From: Sphingomonas bisphenolicum
GTDB lineage: Bacteria > Pseudomonadota > Alphaproteobacteria > Sphingomonadales > Sphingomonadaceae
NCBI RefSeq assembly: GCF_024349785.1
Contig: NZ_AP018817.1
Location: 1,643,501 to 1,707,500, forward strand
Reading direction: 5' to 3'
DNA length: 64,000 bases
How positions within the stretch are numbered: the stretch's first letter is position 1; each line of letters starts with the position of its first letter. Below are positions 8,954 to 18,994 of this stretch, one piece after another. The notes below the pieces were generated by a model that saw only the letters and a list, made by a program, of their open reading frames with translations, was not told where the DNA came from and did not search any database. The translations under genes were made by a program, and so were the position numbers.

Positions 8954-8979
8954 CGACCAGAATCGGACATATAAGCATC

Positions 8980-9068
8980 GTCACCCTGAACTTGTTTCAG
9001 ACTCCATTCCTCTGGATAGAGCAATGGTTTATTCGGCTCGATGGATGCTGAAACAAGTTCAGCATGAC
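8980..9068. repeat. Intergenic inverted repeat around AACTTGTTTCAG
   Basis: The arm at 8980-9000 (containing CTGAACTTGTTTCAG) recurs inverted at 9048-9068 (CTGAAACAAGTTCAG), with 47 bases between. It lies between two convergent genes. The form is that of a mobile REP-like dispersed repeat, and it may also terminate transcription from both sides. Confidence 0.7.
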
Positions 9069-9116
9069 GCCGTGGGGAATGTCGCCTTCCCACCCAAAGC
9101 AGTCGCAACTCAGCCC

Positions 9117-10085
9117 TTAAGCCGCCAGCCGCAAAAACGGCACCGGCTGGGTCGATCGCAGCACGATCGGCTTGCCTTCCGACGCTTCGAACAATTCGCC
9201 GTCCAGGATCACGCTGCTGCGGTCGCCCTCGATCCGGATGGTGTCGCCCTGTTCCAGATGGATGCCGTGCATCTTGTGCTTACCCACCCGCTTGAACAGG
9301 CTGGCCCATACCAACCGCAGCAGGGCGGGCAGGTTCTGGTCCACCGCCATCAGCTTCATATTGCCGCGCCGGCTGTCGCCCGGATCGACGCCCAGCAGCA
9401 GCCGTTCCAGCGTGGTCACGATCAGCACGGCGAAGCGCCCGACCAGCTGGCCATCCCGGATCAGCGATATGCTGACCGGCCGGCTCGACGGTGGCAGGAA
9501 CTTGGCGCGGATGCCGAACAGCAGCGAAAACACCACCGCAACGGCGGTGATGACATGGCTCAGGCCATTGGACAGGCCCAGCGGATAGATCTGGTTGCGG
9601 CAATAGAGCATGTAATCGGCCAGCCCTGCGCCGCCCAGAAACATGCCCAGCACCGGGCGGCTGCCGACCGCGCCGTCGGACAGGGCGATCAGTTCGCGCG
9701 CGACGACATGGTCGTCCACGCCTGCCTTGGCGATCTGCACGATCCGCTCCAGCGCCTTGATCGGGTCGCCATGAATGCCAAGGTCCAGCGCGATCAGGTT
9801 GGTCTTGCCATTGGGCAGCACCGCGATCGGCGGCACCCGGCCCTTGAAATGCTCGCCCTGGTAAAGCTCGGTCAGCGAGGCCTGCACCGTGCCGTCGCCG
9901 CCATTGATGACGATGACGACCGGATCGACGCGGGCGATCGTCTGGAACGCCCGGCCGATCTGGTCGACCTGTTCCACTTCATAATGGAAGATGTCGGGGT
10001 TGCTGGCGCAATAGCTGCGCACCAGCGGAAGGGTCTGCCGGTTGCCCGTGGACTTCGGATTGGACAGGAGCGCGACGCAGACCAT
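9117..10085 (-). CDS. Diacylglycerol/lipid kinase family protein
   Basis: The 322-residue protein shows the DAGK catalytic-domain marks: LLSNPKSTGN at residues 6-15, the nucleotide-binding INGGDGTVQ, and VLPNGKTNLIA, where the family usually has PxGTxN. The C-terminal half includes a hydrophobic stretch near residues 180-195 and the DGEL motif that closes the fold. Such enzymes phosphorylate diacylglycerol, sphingosine or similar lipids at the inner membrane. A sphingoid or ceramide substrate would suit a sphingomonad, but the sequence alone does not show it. It lies just downstream of the DUF2141 gene on the same strand. Confidence 0.8.
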   Translation of the reverse strand: MVCVALLSNPKSTGNRQTLPLVRSYCASNPDIFHYEVEQVDQIGRAFQTIARVDPVVIVINGGDGTVQASLTELYQGEHFKGRVPPIAVLPNGKTNLIALDLGIHGDPIKALERIVQIAKAGVDDHVVARELIALSDGAVGSRPVLGMFLGGAGLADYMLYCRNQIYPLGLSNGLSHVITAVAVVFSLLFGIRAKFLPPSSRPVSISLIRDGQLVGRFAVLIVTTLERLLLGVDPGDSRRGNMKLMAVDQNLPALLRLVWASLFKRVGKHKMHGIHLEQGDTIRIEGDRSSVILDGELFEASEGKPIVLRSTQPVPFLRLAA

Positions 10086-10094
10086 GGCTTTGGA

Positions 10095-10589
10095 TCACAT
10101 ATATTTGAGGTTGATCGTGATTTTCGTCACGCCTGGCCCGGCATGAAAGGCCGCCTTCTCCACACCCGGCTTGCCCAGGTTGAAGATGCTGATCGCCGGA
10201 TTGTTGGAAAATCCGCCGCCGTCCCGCGAAATATCGGTCTTGCCATTGCCGTCGCGATCGTGCCGCACGGCGATGCCATATTCGCCTGCCCTGGGCACCG
10301 GCACGCAGAATCGCATTGTGCCATTGGACGGCCTGACCGCCGTGTCGATGCGATTGATCCATTCGCCCTTGGCCAACCACGCCGCCTTGGTGGCGGGATA
10401 GGACTGGACGCGCACCTTGCCGGTGGCGGCGGCGAAACCGCGGACGTCGACCAGCACGGCCGGTCCCTTGGCGCTGCTCTCGCACCGCCCCAGATCGTTA
10501 GCGATTTCCTCGCCATGGGCCATGGCCGGTATCGCCGCGACCAGCGCTGCGACCGACATCAGACCCATTGCAACTTTTACCATGACCAT
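10095..10589 (-). CDS. DUF2141 domain periplasmic protein
   Basis: The 164-residue protein begins with a Sec signal peptide (MVMVKVAMGLMSVAAL, cleaved near AMA-H). The DUF2141 core follows, with VLVDVRGFAAATGKVRVQSYP near its start and GEYGIAVRHDRDGNGKTD, whose Asp/Asn-rich loop resembles a calcium site. Function is unknown. AGGAG precedes the two ATG codons at 10589 and 10583. The gene is followed 9 bases later by the lipid-kinase-like gene, so the two probably form an operon. Confidence 0.75.
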   Translation of the reverse strand: MVMVKVAMGLMSVAALVAAIPAMAHGEEIANDLGRCESSAKGPAVLVDVRGFAAATGKVRVQSYPATKAAWLAKGEWINRIDTAVRPSNGTMRFCVPVPRAGEYGIAVRHDRDGNGKTDISRDGGGFSNNPAISIFNLGKPGVEKAAFHAGPGVTKITINLKYM

Positions 10590-10719
10590 CAGACTCCTGG
10601 AAGCTATAGCCGCCGATATGCATCGGACGGCGAGCCCCTGTTCGCCCCGCATTTTTACCTGACTCGCATATGGGCGGGGTTTGCGGCCAAAACATGGTGA
10701 TGGGACGACGACTTAGAGA

Positions 10720-11928
10720 ATGCTGACCGCCACCGACCGTTATCTCGCCCGCCTGATCGCGGTGCCCATGCTCGGCACGCTCGTGATCGCCGCGATGCTG
10801 CTTGTCCTCGACAAGATGCTCAGCCTGTTCGATTTCGTCGCAGCGGAAGGGGGGCCGGTCAGCGTCGTGTGGCGGATGCTCGCCAATATGCTGCCCGAAT
10901 ATCTGTCGCTCGGCATCCCGATCGGGCTGATGCTCGGCATCCTGCTCGCCTTCCGCAAGCTCGCCCTGTCGTCGGAACTGGACGTGATGCGCGCGGTCGG
11001 CCTGTCCTACGGCCGGCTGCTGCGCGTGCCCTATATGTATGCGATCGCGCTGGCTCTGCTCAATTTCGGCATCGTCGGTTTCGTCCAGCCCTTGTCGCGC
11101 CACGCCTATGAAGCGCTGCGATTCGAATTGCGCTCCGGCGCGCTCGGCGCCTCGATCAAGGTCGGCGAATTCACCAATCTGGGCAAGCGCATGACGCTGC
11201 GGATCGAACGCAGCCTGGACGAAGGCCGCAACCTGCAGGGCATCTTCGTGCGGGCGGTCAGCCGCGACGGCCAGTCGGTCGCGGTCACGGCGGCGCAGGG
11301 CACCTTCCTCGCCACCGATGATCCCGACGTCATCATCTTCCGCCTGCGCAACGGCGTGCTGGTGAACGACGCGCCCAAATATAAGACGCCGCGCATCCTC
11401 TCCTTCTCCAGCCACGACCTGCCGATCGACCTGCCGCAGATCGAGAATTTTCGTGGCCGCGACGTCGATCGGGAAAAGACGATTCCCGAACTGATGGTGA
11501 TCGGCCGCAGCCCGGCCACGCCCGACAAGCTGAAGGCCGAAGTGCGCGCCAATTTCCATTTCCGCATGGTCGAGGTGGTGTTCATGTTCCTGCTGCCGCT
11601 CGCGGCGCTGGCCTTCGCCATTCCGCCCAAGCGATCGACCTCCGCGCTGGGCGTCTTCCTTTCGATCGTGTTCATCGTGACCTATCACAAGGTGAACCAA
11701 TATGGCGAAAGCATCGGCGCGCTGGGCAAGGTGGACCCGATCATCGCGTTGTGGGGGCCGTTCATATTGGCGTCCGGGTTGGTGCTGTGGATGTATCATG
11801 TGATCGCCAATCGACCCGGCGGGCAGCCGATCGGCGCCCTCGAAGTTGCCTTCTCCAAGCTCGGCAAGCAGATCCTCCGGCTGCTGCGCTTCGGCCGACG
11901 CCGACCCGCCGCGGAAGGAGCGGCCTGA
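10720..11928 (+). CDS. lptF: LPS export ABC transporter permease LptF
   Basis: The 402-residue protein has the LptF/LptG layout: two N-terminal membrane spans, MRAVGLSYGRLL as the coupling segment at about residues 90-101, a periplasmic jellyroll in the middle, and spans at about residues 285-365. With LptG and LptB it extracts LPS from the inner membrane. In sphingomonads, which often lack LPS, the cargo may be another outer-membrane glycolipid; that is general knowledge and not shown here. lptG follows 3 bases later. Confidence 0.9.
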   Translation: MLTATDRYLARLIAVPMLGTLVIAAMLLVLDKMLSLFDFVAAEGGPVSVVWRMLANMLPEYLSLGIPIGLMLGILLAFRKLALSSELDVMRAVGLSYGRLLRVPYMYAIALALLNFGIVGFVQPLSRHAYEALRFELRSGALGASIKVGEFTNLGKRMTLRIERSLDEGRNLQGIFVRAVSRDGQSVAVTAAQGTFLATDDPDVIIFRLRNGVLVNDAPKYKTPRILSFSSHDLPIDLPQIENFRGRDVDREKTIPELMVIGRSPATPDKLKAEVRANFHFRMVEVVFMFLLPLAALAFAIPPKRSTSALGVFLSIVFIVTYHKVNQYGESIGALGKVDPIIALWGPFILASGLVLWMYHVIANRPGGQPIGALEVAFSKLGKQILRLLRFGRRRPAAEGAA

Positions 11929-11931
11929 CCC

Positions 11932-13032
11932 ATGCAGTTCAATTTCTTCCCGTCGCGCCAGATCAGCTGGTATATGGCGCGCCTGTTCCTGACCCGGACC
12001 TTCGCCGTGCTGGCGCTGCTGGTCGTCGTTCTCCAGACGCTCGACCTGCTCGGCAATTCGGGCGACGTGCTGGCCTATCCCGGCAATGGCGACCCGGAAT
12101 TGTGGCATTATGTGGGACTGCGCGCGCCGCAGATCGTCGCGCGGTTCCTGCCCTTTTCGGTGCTGCTCGGCACGCTGGTCATGCTGGCGACGCTCAACCA
12201 GAATAGCGAGATCATCTCGATGAAGGCGGCGGGCCTGTCCGCGCACCAGATATTGGCGCCGCTGATCGTGACGGCGCTGGGCGTGTCCGCCATCAGCTTC
12301 GTCTTCAACGAACGGATCGTCGCTCGCTCGACCGCGGCGCTCAGCGCCTGGCAGGCGGTGGATTACGGTCCGATCCCGCGCGACAGCGGGGTCAAGAGCA
12401 ATCCCTGGGTGCGCGACGGCAACAATCTGGTCAACGCGGCGATCGTGGCAGGGCGCGGGACCGAGGTGCAGTTGCGCAAGGTCCAGATCTACAATCGCAT
12501 CAACAACAGCCTGACGACCATCGTCCAGGCGCCCAAGGGCCATTATGACGCCGCCAGCAAGAGCTGGCTGCTGGAAGGCGCGCGCCAGTTCGACGTGGCG
12601 CGCGGTACTGTCCGCAATGTCGGCACCGTCCGTTTCGGCCGCGACATCCGCCCGGACCAATTCACCCTGGCGAAGGTCGATCCCGACGCGCTGACCTTCC
12701 GCGAACTGGAAGCGGCGATATCGGACTTGCATGACGCCGGCCGACCGACCGCGGAGCTGGAGGGCAGCCTGTGGCACAAGCTGTCGGGGCCGCTGTCTGC
12801 GCTGCTGATGCCGATCCTGGGGTCGGTCGCCGCCTTCGGTCTCGCCCGGTCGGGCCAGTTGTTCATGCGCGCGGTGCTGGGGATGGCGCTGGGCTTCGCC
12901 TATTTCGTCGCCGACAATTTCTCGCTCGCGATGGGGAGTCTCGGCGCCTATCCGCCGGTGCTGGCCGCCTGGGCGCCCTTCTTCCTGTTCCTGCTGGTCG
13001 GCGAAACCGTGTTGTTCAGGACCGAAGAGTGA
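11932..13032 (+). CDS. lptG: LPS export ABC transporter permease LptG
   Basis: The 366-residue partner of lptF has the same layout. There are two N-terminal spans, the coupling region NSEIISMKAAGLSAHQIL at about residues 92-109, a periplasmic jellyroll and several C-terminal spans. It forms the second half of the inner-membrane Lpt permease. The gap of 3 bases to lptF shows an operon. A strong hairpin terminator follows at 13066. Confidence 0.9.
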   Translation: MQFNFFPSRQISWYMARLFLTRTFAVLALLVVVLQTLDLLGNSGDVLAYPGNGDPELWHYVGLRAPQIVARFLPFSVLLGTLVMLATLNQNSEIISMKAAGLSAHQILAPLIVTALGVSAISFVFNERIVARSTAALSAWQAVDYGPIPRDSGVKSNPWVRDGNNLVNAAIVAGRGTEVQLRKVQIYNRINNSLTTIVQAPKGHYDAASKSWLLEGARQFDVARGTVRNVGTVRFGRDIRPDQFTLAKVDPDALTFRELEAAISDLHDAGRPTAELEGSLWHKLSGPLSALLMPILGSVAAFGLARSGQLFMRAVLGMALGFAYFVADNFSLAMGSLGAYPPVLAAWAPFFLFLLVGETVLFRTEE

Positions 13033-13065
13033 TGGCCGCGAGGCGGGAACCGGCGGCCAGATAAA

Positions 13066-13101
13066 AAGGCCCCGGCGACCAAGGGGTGTCGCGCGGGGCC
13101 T
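13066..13101. terminator. Terminator between lptG and the desaturase gene
   Basis: AGGCCCCG pairs with CGGGGCCT, with AAAAA immediately before the left arm. That A run gives a T run on the minus strand, so the hairpin should stop the convergent desaturase transcript as well as lptG. Confidence 0.65.
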
Positions 13102-13213
13102 CCAGAGGGGGCGTTCCGATCCTCATAGGGGGAGGGGAAAGAGACCGGAACGACCCCGATATAGGCCGCGCCAAATCAGGTTTCAACAGGCAACGGAAAT
13201 TAATCGATCCGCC

Positions 13214-14281
13214 TCAGCGCGCCACCATCGTGCTGCGCGCGATCTTGCCGACCAGCGGCAGCATCCCCGGATAATTGCCGCGATGATAGGGCGATTCCCC
13301 GTCCAGCGTGGCGATCAGCCGGGCATGGGCCTTGCCCAGCGCATGATAGGGGACGCTGGGCAACAGATGGTGTAGCGCATGATAGCGCAGGCCCACCGGT
13401 GCCCAGAGCGCGGGCAGCGTGCCGGGCGGGGGCACGTTGACCGAATCGAGATATTGCGCCGTCACCGTCATCGGCTCGCCCTCATTCTCCCACAGATGCG
13501 CGACCAGTGTGCGCAACTGGTTGATGACGGTCATGGCCGAATGGATCGCCATATAGACGAGCAACGGCTTCCAGCCGAAGGCGAAGACGCTGCCGACCAG
13601 CGCCAGCGCGAACAGGGATGCGCCCGCTTCCTGCCACATCCACATGCGGGCGAAATCGCCTTCGGGCGCACGGCGACGATAGGATGGATTGATCGACAGG
13701 GTCGACAGTTCCGCCACCACCTTGGCGCGCAGCGGCGGGATCAGCAGCGACAGCGGCGTCAGCACGCCGAAGCGCAGGATCAGGCCCACCGGCGCCAGCG
13801 AGGCGACGAGGATGAACAGCGGCAGCGACCAGGGCTTCATGAGCGCCAGCGGCAGATATTCCGGGTCTTCGGCAGTGCCATAGCGGGTGCGGGCATGATG
13901 CTGGGTATGAACCCCTTCATACATGAAGGAGGGGATCATCAGCGGAATGCCGACGATCAGGTTCCAGCCCAGGCGAAAGCCGGGCAGCGCGCCCTTGCGG
14001 ATGTGGGTCAGCTCATGGATGAAGCTGGCCGCGCGGTAGAGCGCCAGCATGGCAACGAACGCGCAGGCGATCGCCACGGCCACATTCTCCGCCAGAATCG
14101 CGCCGGCCAGCGCGCCCCAGCCCAGCAGCGCGGACGCCAGCAGGTCGGGCCAGTAGATGCGTGGATTGGCGACCGCATAGTCGCGCGTCAGTTCGGCCGC
14201 GGCACGCAGCATCGCGCTGTCGTCGGGGATCGCGGCGCGCGCGCGCTGGGCGGCGGCCAATATGGGATCATGCACAGTCAT
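13214..14281 (-). CDS. Membrane fatty-acid desaturase family protein
   Basis: The 355-residue protein has the three histidine boxes of the integral-membrane desaturase/hydroxylase family: HELTH near residue 98, HTQHH near residue 135, and HALHH near residue 300. Hydrophobic pairs of spans lie between them. The boxes bind a di-iron centre that uses O2 to introduce a double bond or hydroxyl group into an acyl chain. The ATG at 14281 has AGGA ten bases upstream; a longer start at 14317 is possible. It is likely monocistronic, with a terminator at its 3' end. Confidence 0.82.
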   Translation of the reverse strand: MTVHDPILAAAQRARAAIPDDSAMLRAAAELTRDYAVANPRIYWPDLLASALLGWGALAGAILAENVAVAIACAFVAMLALYRAASFIHELTHIRKGALPGFRLGWNLIVGIPLMIPSFMYEGVHTQHHARTRYGTAEDPEYLPLALMKPWSLPLFILVASLAPVGLILRFGVLTPLSLLIPPLRAKVVAELSTLSINPSYRRRAPEGDFARMWMWQEAGASLFALALVGSVFAFGWKPLLVYMAIHSAMTVINQLRTLVAHLWENEGEPMTVTAQYLDSVNVPPPGTLPALWAPVGLRYHALHHLLPSVPYHALGKAHARLIATLDGESPYHRGNYPGMLPLVGKIARSTMVAR

Positions 14282-14433
14282 GCGGGCGGTCCTAGCCTCC
14301 AAATGCGCTGAGATCATGGCAGCACCATGACATATTCACCATGTTGTCGCCCCGCCCGGCGCACCTGATTGACATTCCGGCAACAAGGGGCGAACTGCAC
14401 ATCCATCCCGTAATTTCCTCGAAGGCGGCATAA

Positions 14434-15591
14434 GTGGCGCAATCTGATCTGGTCATCACCCCCGTTTCCGGCAAGGCCGATTTGAAGGCCTTTATCGACC
14501 TGCCCTGGCGCCTCTATGCCAACGATCCCGCCTGGGTGCCGCCGTTGAAGGCGGAGGTGAAGGAACTGCTGACGCCGGGTAAGAACCCCTTTTTCGGCCA
14601 TGCCGAGGCGCAATATTTCCTCGCCCGCCGCGGCGGGACGGTGGTTGGCCGCATTTCCGCCCATATCGATCATCTCGCGCTGGAACAGCCGGTCGAACAG
14701 GGGATGGGGCCGGGCACCGGCAATTTCGGCCTGTTCGAAGCGGAGGACGCGGAGACCGGCAAGGCATTGATCGCGACGGCGGAGGATTGGCTGCGCGCAA
14801 AGGGCATGACCCGCGTGCTGGGGCCGATATCGTTGTCGATCTGGGAAGAGCCGGGCCTGTTGATCGCGGGGCACGACCATCCGCCTACGGTGATGATGGG
14901 GCATAACAGCCCGGCCTATCAGGCGATGATCGAGGGAACGGGCTACGTCCCGGTCAAGCAGCTCAAAACCTATGAACTGGACATCACGCGCGATTTTCCA
15001 CCGCTGATCCAGCGCATCATCAAGTCGGGAGAGAATAACGACCGCATCCGCATCCGCCGGGTCGACAAGTCGAAATTCGATGCCGAGGCCGCGACCATCC
15101 TGGCGATCCTGAACGACGCCTGGGGCAATAATTGGGGCTTCGTGCCGATCACCGACGCGGAAATCGCGCATACCGGCAAGAAATTAAAGCCGATCGTGTT
15201 CGAAGACCTTATCATGGTCGCCGAACTGGACGGCGAGCCGGTCGCGTTCATGATGACGCTGCCGGACCTCAACGAAGCGACCAAGTCGCTCAATGGCGCG
15301 CTTTTCCCCTTCGGCTGGATCAAACTGCTGCGCTGGCTGCGCAAGCCTCAGGCGCGCACCATGCGGGTGCCGCTGATGGGCGTGGTGCAGCGCCTGCAAA
15401 GCTCGCGCATGGCGGGCCAGCTCGCCTTCATGATGATCGAAACCATCCGTCGTCAGGCGATCGCCGATTATGGATCGACGCGGGGCGAGATCGGCTGGGT
15501 GCTGGACGACAATCAGGGCATGAACGGCATCGCCGAGGCGATCAACAGCACCGTTAACAAAATCTATCAGATTTACGAAAAGCCCCTGTAA
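14434..15591 (+). CDS. GNAT-like N-acetyltransferase family protein
   Basis: The 385-residue protein belongs to a conserved family annotated as acyl-CoA N-acyltransferase. The N-terminal WRLYANDPAWVPPL is a marker, followed by NPFFGHAEAQYFLARR and VVGRISAHID, which resemble the GNAT acetyl-CoA fold. It has no signal peptide. The substrate is unknown. The start is a GTG at 14434. The gene stands alone between the divergent desaturase gene and csbD. Confidence 0.65.
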   Translation: MAQSDLVITPVSGKADLKAFIDLPWRLYANDPAWVPPLKAEVKELLTPGKNPFFGHAEAQYFLARRGGTVVGRISAHIDHLALEQPVEQGMGPGTGNFGLFEAEDAETGKALIATAEDWLRAKGMTRVLGPISLSIWEEPGLLIAGHDHPPTVMMGHNSPAYQAMIEGTGYVPVKQLKTYELDITRDFPPLIQRIIKSGENNDRIRIRRVDKSKFDAEAATILAILNDAWGNNWGFVPITDAEIAHTGKKLKPIVFEDLIMVAELDGEPVAFMMTLPDLNEATKSLNGALFPFGWIKLLRWLRKPQARTMRVPLMGVVQRLQSSRMAGQLAFMMIETIRRQAIADYGSTRGEIGWVLDDNQGMNGIAEAINSTVNKIYQIYEKPL

Positions 15592-15618
15592 AAGCTTCGT
15601 TTCGCCTGCGTATCGTCG

Positions 15619-15643
15619 GCAACCCTTTGTGCGGTGCATCGTT
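15619..15643 (+). promoter_or_regulatory. Candidate EcfG-type general stress promoter for csbD
   Basis: GCAAC at 15619-15623 and CGTT at 15640-15643 are separated by exactly 16 bases. The EcfG consensus in alphaproteobacteria is GGAAC-N16/17-CGTT, so there is one mismatch. The site lies about 33 bases before the csbD start, and CsbD proteins are usual members of the general stress regulon. Confidence 0.45.
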
Positions 15644-15675
15644 GAAACTTGCAACCACCCTGAAGGAGTAATGAC

Positions 15676-15858
15676 ATGGGCGAAGCAACCGACAAGCTGA
15701 AGGCCGCAGGCAACAAGGCGGCTGGTGCCGTCAAGGAAGGCATCGGCAAGGCGACCGACAATGAACGGCTGGAAGCCGAAGGCAAGGCGCAGAAGGCCAA
15801 GGGCACCGTCCAGGACGTGTCCGGTTCGGTCAAGGGTGCGCTCGGCGACAAGATCTGA
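15676..15858 (+). CDS. CsbD family small stress protein
   Basis: The 60-residue, Lys/Ala/Gly-rich hydrophilic protein has the CsbD repeat pattern: KAAGNKAAGAVKEGIGKATD near the start and EGKAQKAKGTVQDVSGSVKG later. CsbD-like proteins accumulate in the general stress response; their molecular role is not settled. The gene has an AAGGAG ribosome site at 15662, an EcfG-like promoter upstream and a terminator downstream, so it is a self-contained unit. Confidence 0.88.
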   Translation: MGEATDKLKAAGNKAAGAVKEGIGKATDNERLEAEGKAQKAKGTVQDVSGSVKGALGDKI

Positions 15859-15880
15859 TCTGATCCCTGGCCGTGAAAAA

Positions 15881-15915
15881 AAGGCCTCGCTCCGGAAGGA
15901 GCGGGGCCTTTTGCC
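15881..15915. terminator. Terminator between csbD and the alanine/glycine symporter gene
   Basis: AAGGCCTCGCTCC pairs with GGAGCGGGGCCTT with one mismatch, around a GGAA loop. An A run before it and T residues after it make it usable on both strands between the convergent genes. Confidence 0.75.
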
Positions 15916-15961
15916 GTTCAGAAGATGCGCGGCTGAAACCAGGGCTGAATGTTGATGGTCC

Positions 15962-17329
15962 TTAGGCCTCTTTCGCCAGATAGGCCCGGACGTCCCGCCG
16001 CAATTCCCCGGCGCACAGATACAGCGCAATGACGTTGGGGATGGCCATCAGGAAAAAGCTGCTGTCGACGATGCCGACCACGCGGCCCAGGTCGATCGCG
16101 GCGGCGGGGGGCAGGGCGACGACATAGAGGATCTTGTACGTCCATTGCGCCCGCGGCCCGTTGCCGAACAGATAGCCCCAGGCCTGCAAGCCATAAAAGC
16201 CCCAGGCGACCAGTGTCGAATAGGCGAACAGAAAGACGACGACCGCCAGCAGCCAGGGGAACCAGGGCGACACCTGGGCGAAGGCGGCCGATGTGATCGC
16301 GATCCCTTCCAGCCCCGTATTCCACGTTCCCGCGACCACCAGCGCCAGGCCGCCCAGCGCACACACGATCATCGTACCGAGCAGCGGCTCCAGCAGCGCG
16401 ACCAGCCCTTCCGATACCGGATGCTGGGTCCGCGCCAGGCTGTGCGCCATGACGGCGGACCCCACGCCCGCCTCGCTGGCGAAGACAGCGCGCCGCATCC
16501 CCGCGACGAAAGCGCCGACCGCGCCGCCGGTCGCGGCCTGTCCGCTCCATGCGCCATTCCAGATCAGCGCCAGCGCGGCGGGTATCTCGCCAAGATGCAG
16601 GATCAGGATCGCCACGACGCCCAGCAGATAGACGCTGACCTTGAGCGGGGTCAGCCGCTTGGCCACCTCGCCCAGCCAGGCCGCGCCGCCCAGCGTCACC
16701 AGCGCCACCGCGCCGGCCAGGAACACGCCATAGGCCCAGCCGTTGGTCAGGCCGGTGACGACCTTCACCTGCGCGAAGCTCTGGTTGACCTGCACCATCG
16801 GGATCGCTCCGAACAGCGCGAAAAAGGCGTAGGCGCCGCCCAGCACGAGCCCGACCTTGGGCCAGCCGCGCGCCGCGCCCACGGCTTTGAGCACATACAT
16901 CGGCCCGCCATGGACATGGCCCTGCGCGTCGAACACGCGATATTTGAGGCCCAGCGTGACCTCCGCCATTTTCACCGTCATCGCGAACCAGCCGATGATG
17001 AACATCCACAAGATCGCGCCGGGCCCGCCCATGGTCAGCGCCACCGCGACGCCGGCGATATTGCCGAGGCCGATCGTACCCGACAGCGCGGTGGAGAGCG
17101 CTGCCCACTGGCTGACATCGCCCTTCGCCTCGCCTTCCTGCGGCTGCGTGCGCAGGATATGGATCGCGCGCCCGACCTGACGGATGTTGGGAAAGCCCAG
17201 CCAGAGCGTGAAGAACAGCATCGGCAGCGCCAGATAGAGCACGATCAGTTCGATCTGCGCGCCAAAGAGCGGCACCTTGAAAAAGACGGCGGCGGACAGG
17301 CCGTCGACAAAGGCGTTGAAATTTTCCAT
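15962..17329 (-). CDS. Alanine/glycine:sodium symporter family (AGCS) amino-acid carrier
   Basis: The 455-residue integral membrane protein carries the AGCS signatures: [17 protein letters not shown] near residues 85-101, [15 protein letters not shown], and the C-terminal [21 protein letters not shown]. The family imports alanine or glycine with sodium. The ATG at 17329 ([11 protein letters not shown]) is preferred over longer upstream starts because family members begin shortly before the first span, and GGGGG precedes it. It is divergent from glmM. Confidence 0.88.
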   Translation of the reverse strand: MENFNAFVDGLSAAVFFKVPLFGAQIELIVLYLALPMLFFTLWLGFPNIRQVGRAIHILRTQPQEGEAKGDVSQWAALSTALSGTIGLGNIAGVAVALTMGGPGAILWMFIIGWFAMTVKMAEVTLGLKYRVFDAQGHVHGGPMYVLKAVGAARGWPKVGLVLGGAYAFFALFGAIPMVQVNQSFAQVKVVTGLTNGWAYGVFLAGAVALVTLGGAAWLGEVAKRLTPLKVSVYLLGVVAILILHLGEIPAALALIWNGAWSGQAATGGAVGAFVAGMRRAVFASEAGVGSAVMAHSLARTQHPVSEGLVALLEPLLGTMIVCALGGLALVVAGTWNTGLEGIAITSAAFAQVSPWFPWLLAVVVFLFAYSTLVAWGFYGLQAWGYLFGNGPRAQWTYKILYVVALPPAAAIDLGRVVGIVDSSFFLMAIPNVIALYLCAGELRRDVRAYLAKEA

Positions 17330-17429
17330 CACCCCCGGATGCCGCCGGATGCATGGAAAGTCGATTAAAGATTGCTCATGCGATCGCGGCGGGTTGATCG
17401 GGCGGCCCCGATGGGTGCAAGGAAGTGGC

Positions 17430-18770
17430 ATGAGCAGGCAATATTTCGGCACCGACGGCATCCGCGGCCGCACCAACCAATGGCCGATGACGGCGGAACT
17501 GGCGATGAAGGTCGGCATGGCCGCCGGCACCCATTTCCTGCGCGGCAGCCATCGCCATCGCGTGGTGATCGGCAAGGATACCCGCCTGTCGGGCTATATG
17601 GTCGAAAATGCGCTGGTCGCGGGCTTCACCGCCGTGGGGATGGACGTGGTCCAGTTCGGGCCGATCCCGACGCCGGCGGTCGCGCTGCTCGCCCATTCGA
17701 TGCGCGCGGACCTGGGCGTCATGATCTCGGCCAGCCACAATCCCTATTTCGACAATGGGATCAAATTGTTCGGGCCGGACGGCTATAAGCTGTCGGACGA
17801 GGATGAGCTGAAGATCGAGGCGCTGATCGGGCAGGATATCCCGCTTGCCGCATCCAAGGATATCGGGCGCGCCCGCCGGGTCGAGGATGCGCGCGGCCGC
17901 TATATCCATGCGGTCAAGTCCAGCTTTCCCGCCGACCTGCGCCTCGACGGGCTCAAGATCGTGGTCGATTGCGCCAATGGTGCCGCCTATCAGGTCGCGC
18001 CGTCGGCCCTGTGGGAACTGGGCGCGACGGTCGTGGCGATCGGTGTGACGCCCAACGGCACCAACATCAACGACGGCTGCGGATCGACCGCGCCTTTGCT
18101 GTTGCAGGAAACCGTGGTGTCGTCCGGCGCCGACGTCGGTATCGCGCTGGACGGCGACGCCGATCGGCTGATCGTCGTGGACGAACAGGGCCAGATCGTC
18201 GACGGCGACCAGATCATGGCGCTGATCGCCGCCAATTTCATGGCCGAGGGCACATTGCGCGGCGGTGGGCTGGTCGCCACGGTCATGTCGAATCTTGGCC
18301 TCGAACGCTTCCTGGCGGCCAGGGGCATCGCGCTGGAGCGCACCAAGGTCGGCGACCGCTATGTGCTGGAACGGATGCGCGAGGGCGGCTTCAATCTGGG
18401 CGGCGAACAGTCCGGTCACATGATCCTGTCCGATTACGCCACCACCGGCGACGGCACGGTCGCGGCGTTGCAGGTGCTGGCGGCCTTGGTGCGTTCGGGC
18501 AAGCCCGCCAGCGAGACGCTGCACCAGTTCGATCCCGTGCCGCAACTGCTCAAGAATGTCCGCTTCTCCGGTGGCAAGCCGCTGGAGCATGACGAGGTCA
18601 AGCGCGTGATCGCGCAGGCGGAAGCGGAACTGGACGGCACCGGCCGCCTCGTCATCCGCCCGTCCGGCACCGAACCGGTGATCCGCGTGATGGCGGAAGG
18701 CGACAAGGCGGATCAGGTCAAGGATGTGGTGGAGCGCATCTGCGCGGCGGTCGAGAAGGCGGCGGCGTGA
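17430..18770 (+). CDS. glmM: Phosphoglucosamine mutase
   Basis: This 446-residue protein of the alpha-phosphohexomutase family begins [12 protein letters not shown]. The phosphoserine active-site loop is [17 protein letters not shown], at about residues 97-113; the metal-binding loop is DGDADR; and the sugar-binding loop is [19 protein letters not shown] near the end binds phosphate. It converts glucosamine-6-phosphate to glucosamine-1-phosphate for UDP-GlcNAc synthesis. The ATG at 17430 has AAGGAAG upstream. Its stop overlaps the next gene. Confidence 0.95.
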   Translation: MSRQYFGTDGIRGRTNQWPMTAELAMKVGMAAGTHFLRGSHRHRVVIGKDTRLSGYMVENALVAGFTAVGMDVVQFGPIPTPAVALLAHSMRADLGVMISASHNPYFDNGIKLFGPDGYKLSDEDELKIEALIGQDIPLAASKDIGRARRVEDARGRYIHAVKSSFPADLRLDGLKIVVDCANGAAYQVAPSALWELGATVVAIGVTPNGTNINDGCGSTAPLLLQETVVSSGADVGIALDGDADRLIVVDEQGQIVDGDQIMALIAANFMAEGTLRGGGLVATVMSNLGLERFLAARGIALERTKVGDRYVLERMREGGFNLGGEQSGHMILSDYATTGDGTVAALQVLAALVRSGKPASETLHQFDPVPQLLKNVRFSGGKPLEHDEVKRVIAQAEAELDGTGRLVIRPSGTEPVIRVMAEGDKADQVKDVVERICAAVEKAAA

Positions 18771-18994
18771 TGCTTGAGATGCGCCCCGATTGCGAACGCT
18801 GCGGCACGGACCTGCCCGCCGACGAACCCGGTGCGTTCATCTGTTCGTTCGAATGCACCTTTTGCGCCCCCTGCGCCGAGGCGCTGGACGATCGCTGCCC
18901 CAATTGCGGCGGCGAACTGATGGACCGGCCCAGCCGCGTGGGCAAGGCGCTGGCGAACAATCCCGCCTCGACGGAGCGGCACTTCAAGGGATGA
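18770..18994 (+). CDS. DUF1272 zinc-ribbon protein
   Basis: The 74-residue protein has eight cysteines arranged in pairs: CERC, ICSFEC, FCAPC and CPNC. This matches the DUF1272 family, which probably binds two zinc ions. Function is unknown. Its start overlaps the glmM stop; a GTG at 18767 would add one residue. Its end overlaps thiD by four bases, so it is in the same transcript. Confidence 0.82.
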   Translation: MLEMRPDCERCGTDLPADEPGAFICSFECTFCAPCAEALDDRCPNCGGELMDRPSRVGKALANNPASTERHFKG